Shown here piece after piece: positions 16,000 through 22,209 of a stretch of 34,086 nt of DNA. Origin of the DNA: Prevotella ihumii (lineage in GTDB: Bacteria > Bacteroidota > Bacteroidia > Bacteroidales > Bacteroidaceae); assembly GCF_900155655.1 (NCBI RefSeq), contig NZ_LT706987.1:2867396-2901481 (forward strand), read 5' to 3'. The translations under genes and the position numbers were made by a program. The notes below the pieces were generated by a model. It ran no database searches. It had not been told where the DNA came from and saw only the letters and a program-made list of their open reading frames with translations. The stretch's first letter is position 1, and each line of letters begins with the position of its first letter.

Positions 16000-16614
16000 A
16001 TTAAACTCTTTACGATAAAACAAAAAGAGAATAACTACACCTACCGAGATGCAAGCATCGGCAAAATTGAAGATGGCATTAAAGAAAGTAAACTCCTGAC
16101 CGCCCCAAATGGGGAACCAATCTGGAAATGTGCCGTGATAAAGAGGGAACGAAAACATATCAACCACATTGCCCATCAAGACAGAAGCATAACCTTCGCC
16201 CCACGGAACAAGGTGTGCAGGAGGCAAACCCATATAGTAAGGATGCGAAGCGGTGAAGATTTCGCCATAAAAGAGCGAGTCTACAATATTGCCTGCTGCA
16301 CCTGCATAAATCATACACAGCACAACAATATAGCCAAAGCGCACGCCTTGCTTTATTTTATGTCCTATATACCACGTTAAAGCTCCAACGGCAATGATGC
16401 GGAACAAACTCAAAAAGAGCTTACTGCCCAACTCCATACCGAAAGCCATACCTCTATTCTCAATAAACTCTATACGAAACCAATCGAATATCACGATCTG
16501 TTCGCCAAGACTCATATTGAGTTTCACAGCAATTTTTATCACTTGGTCAATGATAAGCAAAGCTGCTATCAATAGACAAGTGATAGTTGTTTTCTTCTTT
16601 ATACTCATTTTCAT
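15913..16614 (-). CDS. lspA: Lipoprotein signal peptidase (signal peptidase II) LspA
   Basis: LspA is an inner-membrane aspartyl peptidase that removes signal peptides from diacylglyceryl-modified prolipoproteins. Four hydrophobic segments are visible (about 12-30, 66-84, 93-110, 182-201). The catalytic aspartates are Asp112 in AGAAGNIVDSL and Asp186 in FNFADACIS, with conserved NRGMAFG at 53-59. At 233 aa it is longer than E. coli LspA because of a loop between the catalytic motifs (about 115-170) and a charged C-terminal tail, as in other Bacteroidota. Start could be the first ATG (used here) or the third codon. It lies downstream of the dksA-like gene, but repeat B1 separates the two. The adjacent DUF4296 lipoprotein is a likely substrate. 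Confidence 0.95.
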   Translation of the reverse strand: MKMSIKKKTTITCLLIAALLIIDQVIKIAVKLNMSLGEQIVIFDWFRIEFIENRGMAFGMELGSKLFLSLFRIIAVGALTWYIGHKIKQGVRFGYIVVLCMIYAGAAGNIVDSLFYGEIFTASHPYYMGLPPAHLVPWGEGYASVLMGNVVDMFSFPLYHGTFPDWFPIWGGQEFTFFNAIFNFADACISVGVVILFLFYRKEFNGEHPKQVNDEAIELIDEKESETERISSN

Positions 16615-16635
16615 ACGGAAGAAACTGTCTGAAGA

Positions 16636-16889
16636 CTGGTTCTATAAATTACCACCGCATATCGTCATTAAATTTTTATGAAATACGTTTTGTTATCTTT
16701 TGGCTTCTTTTTATATAAAACAGGCTGCGCCTCAACAATTCAAACAAGTTTGATTGCATTCGGCTTGCTCTGTTTTTAGTTCAAAATGTAAGTTCGTTCA
16801 GTCGTGTAGCTCGCTACACTCCTTCACGCTCTTGCATTTTGACCTCAAAAATAAGCTCAAAATCTAACAAAGCTAATTTATAGAACCAG
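16636..16889. mobile_element. MITE-like element, family B (copy B1, 254 bp)
   Basis: Perfect 16-bp inverted ends, CTGGTTCTATAAATTA (16636-16651) and TAATTTATAGAACCAG (16874-16889), enclose a non-coding interior. The same element occurs in opposite orientation at 21244-21441. Copy B1 is about 60 bp longer because of a nested hairpin insert (16787-16850). It fills most of the dksA-lspA gap (16615-17001), which holds no gene. Confidence 0.8.
16781..16850. repeat. Nested hairpin insert inside copy B1
   Basis: Copy B2 lacks this stretch: B2 runs straight from TTCAAAA into ATAAGCTC. In B1 the extra 64 bases lie between two TCAAAA direct repeats (16781-16786 and 16845-16850). Outer arms CAAAATGTAAG (16782-16792) and CTTGCATTTTG (16831-16841) pair with one G-U, and inner arms GTGTAGC (16804-16810) and GCTACAC (16813-16819) pair perfectly. 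Confidence 0.7.
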
Positions 16890-17001
16890 CCTGAACACTT
16901 TCATAACAGACAGTTCCTTGATTTAGTTTACAACCTTAGATGGGGTTTACAAGCTATCATTACTCCATTTAGATTGAGTTATGATGCCTTTATACTTCAT
17001 C

Positions 17002-17385
17002 TTAATGGTCTTTATTTGCCTGCTTTGAAGCCACACTAAGTGTAGCGTGAGGCACAATTCTAAGTCGTTCCTTTGGTATCAATTCGCCTGTAATGCGGTC
17101 GATTCCGTAGGTTTTGTTTTCTATTCTTACGAGTGCAGCCTGCAAACCTTGAATAAACTTCTGCTGACGTTGTGCCATCTGCACCAATTCTTCCTTTGTT
17201 TGGGCTGTACTTCCTTCTTCAAGAGCTTTGTAGGTTGGTGATGTGTCGTCTATGTCGTTAGTGTTTTGATTGGTCAACACCTTCATTGTTTCTTCATAGT
17301 CCGACTTTGCTATCTCCAATCTGCTGTTTATAATAGCGCGGAACTCCTCGAGTTCTTCATCGCTATATCGCTTTTTCTCTGCCAT
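17002..17385 (-). CDS. TraR/DksA-family regulator lacking the zinc-finger cysteines (127 aa)
   Basis: DksA-type proteins bind RNA polymerase in its secondary channel and adjust transcription, for example with ppGpp. The coiled-coil part (about 8-95) and the C-terminal segment TYGIDRITGELIPKERLRIVPHATLS match the Bacteroidota DksA-like family. In classic DksA four cysteines bind zinc here; in this protein none remains, and Asp sits where one Cys is often kept. Such cysteine-poor versions are known in other bacteria and can still fold. The protein is cytoplasmic and shorter than E. coli DksA (151 aa). It lies between ileS and lspA, in the conserved gene order. Confidence 0.88.
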   Translation of the reverse strand: MAEKKRYSDEELEEFRAIINSRLEIAKSDYEETMKVLTNQNTNDIDDTSPTYKALEEGSTAQTKEELVQMAQRQQKFIQGLQAALVRIENKTYGIDRITGELIPKERLRIVPHATLSVASKQANKDH

Positions 17386-17435
17386 AATGCGTTCAGTTAT
17401 TAGATAAAAGTATAATAATAGTTGCTTTATATAAT

Positions 17436-17484
17436 AAGGTGGGAGTAGGAATACTTCTATTTCAGCTTTCTCCTACCCCACCTT
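17436..17484. terminator. Hairpin between ileS and the dksA-like gene (weak terminator or attenuator)
   Basis: AAGGTGGGAGTAGGA (17436-17450) pairs with TCCTACCCCACCTT (17471-17484) with one bulged base and a 20-base loop. On the minus strand it lies immediately after the ileS stop. It is followed by ATTATATAAAG rather than a T-run, so termination may be partial. Confidence 0.5.
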
Positions 17485-17489
17485 TATAC

Positions 17490-20400
17490 TTAGGCTTTTT
17501 GTACTTTAATATTGAGCTTGAACTCGTCAAACTCTACTTCAGTTCCATCGTTCTCTGCCGTAACAATATCGTTGGCAAGCACTTGCGTCTTGATAAGTTC
17601 GCCAAATGCCTCGATAGCAGCTTCTGTCTCTGCGTTTGGAGCAATTATAACCACAATGCGATCGGTGATTTCAAAGCCCGTTTCCTTACGAATGTTCTGA
17701 ATACGGTTGATCAGTTCACGAGCCATACCTTCCTTACGGAGGTCGTCTGTGAGTTCTACTTCGAGGGCTACGGTCAAATTGCCTTCGTTGCTAACGAGCC
17801 AACCAGGAATATCTTCAGAGATAATTTCCACATCTGCCACGTCCACAACGATGTTTTCGCCCTGCAAATCGAACTCAAACTTACTGCTTTGTTCAAACGC
17901 TGCAATCTCTTCTTGGTTCAAACCATTCATCTTTGCAGCAACGTCTTTCATCAGTTTGCCATACTTTTTACCCATCACACGGAAGTTGCACTTCACCTTC
18001 TTTACCAAGATGCCCTGACCTTCCACGAAGTTGAGTTCCTTCACATTTACTTCGTTCTTAATCAAGTCCGCCACTGCTGCGATGTGTTGCTTCTGTCGTT
18101 CGTCTACGGCAGGTATCATAATCTGTGCCAAAGGCTGACGAACCTTCACGTTCACCTTACGACGAAGTGCCAACACCATAGAAGTAATGCGTTGCGCCAT
18201 ATCCATACGAGCCTCCAAATCAAGGTCGATAGCCTGCTCATCAGCCACAGGGAACTTGTCCAAGTGTACACTTTCAAGTTTGCCACCCAGGTCGTGATAA
18301 AGCTCATCAGCATAGAATGGTGCAAGCGGTGCAACGAGTTTAGCCACAGTAGCCAAACAGGTGTAAAGCGAATTATAAGCACTCTTCTTGTCGGCACTCA
18401 TCTCCTTACCCCAGAAACGTTTACGATTTAAGCGTACATACCAGTTGCTAAGGTCGTCATTGACAAACTTATCAATCAATCTGCCTGCACGTGTAGGGTC
18501 GTAATCTTCAAACTCGGCAATTACATTCTTCACCAATGAATTGAGTTTAGAAATAATCCAACGGTCAATCTCAGGTGCATCAGCTGTCAACAAGCTAACC
18601 CCTGCTTTCAATTCAGGAGCTTCGTAATTGTCAACATTAGCATAGAGCGCAAAGAAACTATATGTATTATATAATGTACCGAAGAACTTGCGGCGACATT
18701 CGTCCACCCCTTCTGGGTCGAACTTCAAGTTGTCCCAAGGCTCGCTATTAGTCATCATATAGAAACGTACAGGGTCAGCACCGTATTTGTCCATCATTTC
18801 GAATGGATTAATAACGTTGCCCACGTGCTTACTCATCTTATTGCCCTTGGCATCAAGCACAAGACCTGTCGAAATAACGTTCTTAAACGCTACCGAGTCG
18901 AACACCATTGTTGCAATAGCGTGCAAGGTGAAGAACCACCCACGGGTCTGGTCAACACCCTCGTTGATGAAGTCGGCTGGATAGAATGCAGGTGGAACTG
19001 GTATGCCTTCATAGTCGGAAGTTTCCAACTTGCGGCGATAGTCCTTCTCTGTCAATCCCGTCTTCTTCAAACCTTCAGCACAAATCTCTCCTTCGAATGG
19101 GTAGTGGAGCTGAGCATAAGGCATAGAACCGCTATCAAACCAAACGTCAATCAAGTCGTCCTCACGTTTCATAGGTTCACCCTCGTCGTTTACAAGTACA
19201 ATCTCGTCAACGTATGGGCGGTGAAGGTCTATCTTATCGTAATTTTCCTGACTGTAATCGCCTACAACGAAGCCACGTTCCTTCAATGGGTTTGCCTTCA
19301 TTACACCTGCTGCAACAGCCTTTTCTATTTCGTTGTAAAGTTCTTCTACCGAACCGATACACTTCTCGTTTCTGCGGTCGTCACGCCAAATAGGCAAGGG
19401 AGTACCCCAGAAGCGTGAACGGCTCAAGTTCCAGTCGTTCAAGTTTTCAAGCCAATTGCCAAAACGACCTGTACCCGTAGATTCAGGCTGCCAATTGATG
19501 GTTTTATTGAGTTCCACCATACGTGCTTTAGCTGCTGTATCCTTGATAAACCAGCTGTCCAATGGATAGTAAAGCACTGGTTTGTCGGTGCGCCAACAGT
19601 GAGGGTAGTTGTGTACGTGCTTTTGAATAACGAAAGCCTGACCACCTTGTTTCATTTCCATACAAAGCACAATGTTCAAGTCTTCACTCTTCTCAGTAGC
19701 CACCTTATCCCATACTCCATTAGGATTGAAACGTGGGTCGTAAGCATTCTTCACAAAGTCGCCAGCGTGCTTGCCGTATGCTTCTTCGTCTACGCAACAA
19801 CGCACAAAGTTGGCATCCAAGTCGTCTATTGCGTAATACTTACCTTGAAGGTCTACCATTGGGCGAGTTTCTGCTTTCTTAGAAATAAGGTAGAGCGATG
19901 GTATCTTTGCATCACGTGCCACCTTAGCATCGTCTGCACCGAATGTAGGCGCAATGTGTACAATACCCGTACCGTCCTCTGTGGTGACGTAGTCGCCAAG
20001 TATCACACGGAAAGCCTCGCTTGCCATCTCTACAAAGCTATCTCTGCCGTCTTCGCTCTTAAACACCTTGTCGGCATGAGCTGCTGCATACTCGTTTACG
20101 AAAGGAGCTGCAAGCTCGCCAATCTTCTCCACAGGCTTCACCCAAGGCATCAATTGTTCGAAGTGAACACCCTCAAGGTCGGTTCCCTTCACCTGTCCTA
20201 CTACACGATAAGGCATCACCTTGTCGCCATTCTTGTAAGCAGGCATTTCTTCGCCGTCCTTTACTTCGCCTTCAGGCTTAAAGTAAGCCGACACACGAGT
20301 ATTAGCCACGAAGGCTGTAATCTTTTCGGCTGTATATGGATTGTAGGTTTCTACAATGTCGTAATCAATCTTTGGACCTACACAAAGTGCAGTGTTGGAA

Positions 20401-21167
20401 GCCAAAGTCCAAGGTGTGGTAGTCCAAGCCAAGAAGTTAGGCTTACCCCAAGTGTTGGTCTTGATGCCGTGCTTTGCCACCAATGCTTGCCAATCTGCAT
20501 CAACAATGGCAAACTGGGCGGTAACAGTGGTATCTTTTACATCACGATAGCACCCTGGCTGGTTCAACTCGTGACTTGAAAGACCTGTACCTGCGGCAGG
20601 CGAATAAGGCTGAATGGTATATCCTTTGTAGAGCAAACCCTTGTTGTAGAGTTGCTTTAAGAGCCACCAAAGGGTTTCGATGTACTTGTTATCGTAAGTG
20701 ATATAAGGGTGGTCAAGGTCTACAAAGTAGCCCATCTCTTCTGTAAGCTGACGCCATTCGGCTGTAAACTTCATCACGTTTTCACGACAACGGTGGTTGT
20801 ACTCCTCGGTAGAGATATATTTTTCTGAGTTTTTGTTGTCAATATCTTTCTTTGTGATGCCCAATTCTTTCTCTACGCCCAGCTCTACTGGTAATCCGTG
20901 GGTATCCCAACCTGCTTTGCGATGCACCTGAAAGCCTTGCATCGTCTTGTAACGATTGAACGTATCTTTGATAGAGCGTGCCAAAACATGGTGAATACCT
21001 GGGTGTCCGTTAGCCGAAGGAGGACCTTCAAAGAAGATGAACTGTGGGTTGCCCTCACGCTCATCAATACTCTTGTGGAAAATGTCTTTCTTCTCCCACT
21101 CTGCCAACACATCTTTGTTGGTGTTGACCAAATTCATTCCGTTATGCTCAACGAACTTTTTTGCCAT
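17490..21167 (-). CDS. ileS: Isoleucyl-tRNA synthetase, long eukaryote-like type (1225 aa)
   Basis: IleS charges tRNA-Ile in the cytoplasm and edits misactivated valine. Class I signatures are visible but altered: the HIGH region reads GPPSANGHPGIHH (48-60), giving GIHH in place of HIGH, and the KMSKS loop reads KMSKH (777-781). The editing domain lies between them (about 200-450, with LAWTTTPWTLASNTA). The anticodon-binding domain follows residue 850 and a long C-terminal region takes the place of the short zinc domain of E. coli IleS. The size and features resemble the eukaryote-like type, which in other bacteria is often less sensitive to mupirocin; sensitivity here is not known. A full promoter precedes it and it is first in the minus-strand block. 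Confidence 0.96.
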   Translation of the reverse strand: MAKKFVEHNGMNLVNTNKDVLAEWEKKDIFHKSIDEREGNPQFIFFEGPPSANGHPGIHHVLARSIKDTFNRYKTMQGFQVHRKAGWDTHGLPVELGVEKELGITKKDIDNKNSEKYISTEEYNHRCRENVMKFTAEWRQLTEEMGYFVDLDHPYITYDNKYIETLWWLLKQLYNKGLLYKGYTIQPYSPAAGTGLSSHELNQPGCYRDVKDTTVTAQFAIVDADWQALVAKHGIKTNTWGKPNFLAWTTTPWTLASNTALCVGPKIDYDIVETYNPYTAEKITAFVANTRVSAYFKPEGEVKDGEEMPAYKNGDKVMPYRVVGQVKGTDLEGVHFEQLMPWVKPVEKIGELAAPFVNEYAAAHADKVFKSEDGRDSFVEMASEAFRVILGDYVTTEDGTGIVHIAPTFGADDAKVARDAKIPSLYLISKKAETRPMVDLQGKYYAIDDLDANFVRCCVDEEAYGKHAGDFVKNAYDPRFNPNGVWDKVATEKSEDLNIVLCMEMKQGGQAFVIQKHVHNYPHCWRTDKPVLYYPLDSWFIKDTAAKARMVELNKTINWQPESTGTGRFGNWLENLNDWNLSRSRFWGTPLPIWRDDRRNEKCIGSVEELYNEIEKAVAAGVMKANPLKERGFVVGDYSQENYDKIDLHRPYVDEIVLVNDEGEPMKREDDLIDVWFDSGSMPYAQLHYPFEGEICAEGLKKTGLTEKDYRRKLETSDYEGIPVPPAFYPADFINEGVDQTRGWFFTLHAIATMVFDSVAFKNVISTGLVLDAKGNKMSKHVGNVINPFEMMDKYGADPVRFYMMTNSEPWDNLKFDPEGVDECRRKFFGTLYNTYSFFALYANVDNYEAPELKAGVSLLTADAPEIDRWIISKLNSLVKNVIAEFEDYDPTRAGRLIDKFVNDDLSNWYVRLNRKRFWGKEMSADKKSAYNSLYTCLATVAKLVAPLAPFYADELYHDLGGKLESVHLDKFPVADEQAIDLDLEARMDMAQRITSMVLALRRKVNVKVRQPLAQIMIPAVDERQKQHIAAVADLIKNEVNVKELNFVEGQGILVKKVKCNFRVMGKKYGKLMKDVAAKMNGLNQEEIAAFEQSSKFEFDLQGENIVVDVADVEIISEDIPGWLVSNEGNLTVALEVELTDDLRKEGMARELINRIQNIRKETGFEITDRIVVIIAPNAETEAAIEAFGELIKTQVLANDIVTAENDGTEVEFDEFKLNIKVQKA

Positions 21168-21204
21168 AATCTATATTGTTTTTTACCTTTTTCCAATGAG
21201 ATTG

Positions 21205-21235
21205 CAAAGATATAAATAATCCGTGAAACCACCAA
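21205..21235 (-). promoter_or_regulatory. Promoter of ileS
   Basis: On the minus strand TTG (21233-21235) and TATCTTTG (21205-21212) are spaced 20 bases apart, a full Bacteroidota promoter. Transcription should start near 21198, about 30 nt before the ATG. The end of repeat B2 lies less than 10 bases upstream of the -33 box. Confidence 0.65.
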
Positions 21236-21243
21236 AATTTATA

Positions 21244-21441
21244 TAGGCTGATTCTATAAATTAGCTTTGTTAGATTTTGAGCTTATTTTTGAACCAAAAA
21301 CGGAGCAAGCCGAATGCAATCAAACTTGTTTGAATGGTTGAGGCGCAGCCTGTTTTATATAAAAAGAAGCCAAAAGATAACAAAACGTATTTCATAAAAA
21401 TGGAATGACTATATGCGGTGGTAATTTATAGAACCAACCTA
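21244..21441. mobile_element. MITE-like element, family B (copy B2, inverted relative to B1)
   Basis: Ends TAGGCTGATTCTATAAATTA (21244-21263) and TAATTTATAGAACCAACCTA (21422-21441) are imperfect inverted repeats. The interior is the reverse complement of B1 (16636-16889) with few changes, without the nested hairpin. It contains no coding sequence. It lies just upstream of the ileS promoter, so the two B copies bracket dksA-ileS. Confidence 0.8.
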
Positions 21442-21717
21442 TAATATAACGTGTGCGAGCAATCCATAAAATAGAAGGTACAAACACTTCGCACAGCAAT
21501 ACCCTACCCCAACTTGCTCAACGATGTAGAGTTGTTGCGCCAAACAGCAATACGATACGCCTAATGTGTCAAAGAGGGTTGTTCTAAAATAGACCAATTT
21601 AAAATTAGAGAACAAACGACAACAAACAGAAAAATAGAACAACGACAACCAAGAATTACTAAACGGCTAACCGGTTATATATCAAATACTTACCAAGGGC
21701 AGAAAAGATGCTTTCTC

Positions 21718-21815
21718 AAAGTTCAACTTTGACAGGCTAAAACATATATGTATGAGGTGGTTAAAGTTCAACTTTAAGACTGCAAAACATATATGTTTGG
21801 GTGCACTAAAGTTAA
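21718..21815. repeat. 45-bp tandem repeat of two palindromes (family E)
   Basis: Two units (21718-21762 and 21763-21807) each contain the palindrome AAAGTTCAACTTT followed 21 bases on by AACATATATG-type palindromic sequence. A third unit begins with AAAGTT at 21808. The units differ mainly between the palindromes. Bases 21442-21717 and 21816-21897 hold no gene that I trust. Confidence 0.65.
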
Positions 21816-21897
21816 TGTATTGAAAATAGAACATCTAAACTTCATACCCAAAACTTACACAAAAAGGAAATAAAGAACAATACTTGTAGGGCTAAAA

Positions 21898-22044
21898 CCC
21901 AATCGGTCATTAGCCCCCAAAGGCTTTTTAAAGCGTTTAGCTGTTATGCTTTTCTTCGTCTTTGCACCTTATTTTGGCTCTTTTCGTTTGTTTTTTCAGT
22001 TGTTTAGCTCGCAAATCTCGAAGAAGTCTACCGACCGATTTGGG
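21898..22044. mobile_element. Family A element, AT-rich core (copy A3, 147 bp)
   Basis: Ends CCCAATCGGTCATTAG (21898-21913) and CTACCGACCGATTTGGG (22028-22044) form an imperfect inverted repeat. The core is the reverse complement of most of copy A5 (31623-31815), with high identity, but lacks a 45-base stretch present in A5. There is no open reading frame of note. Confidence 0.75.
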
Positions 22045-22136
22045 CTAAAACAAGAATATACAGTGCAGAGAAAAACATTTTTATGCGCTATACATTAATT
22101 TTTATCCGTCAAATTTGTAAAACTTTCGGCAGGTTA

Positions 22137-22168
22137 TTGCGCTTTCCCAATAATTTTTTCTACCTTTG
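22137..22168 (+). promoter_or_regulatory. Promoter of the transglutaminase-like gene
   Basis: TTG (22137-22139) and TACCTTTG (22161-22168) are spaced 21 bases apart. Predicted leader is about 35 nt before the ATG at 22210. Confidence 0.6.
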
Positions 22169-22209
22169 TAGCAAGACAAACTATAAACTATGTGAACGAG
22201 AACTAAAAT

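Noticed and set aside
17439..20579. Long plus-strand open frames opposite ileS (17439-18431 and 19599-20579)
   Set aside because: They lie wholly antisense to ileS, whose protein is recognised end to end. Their predicted proteins are Cys/His/Leu-rich without any domain, as expected of shadow frames.
21439..21648. 69-aa minus-strand open frame in the ileS-transglutaminase spacer
   Set aside because: It begins without a clear ribosome-binding site or promoter, is rich in Cys, Leu and Tyr with no recognisable pattern, and its 3' end runs into the end of repeat B2.
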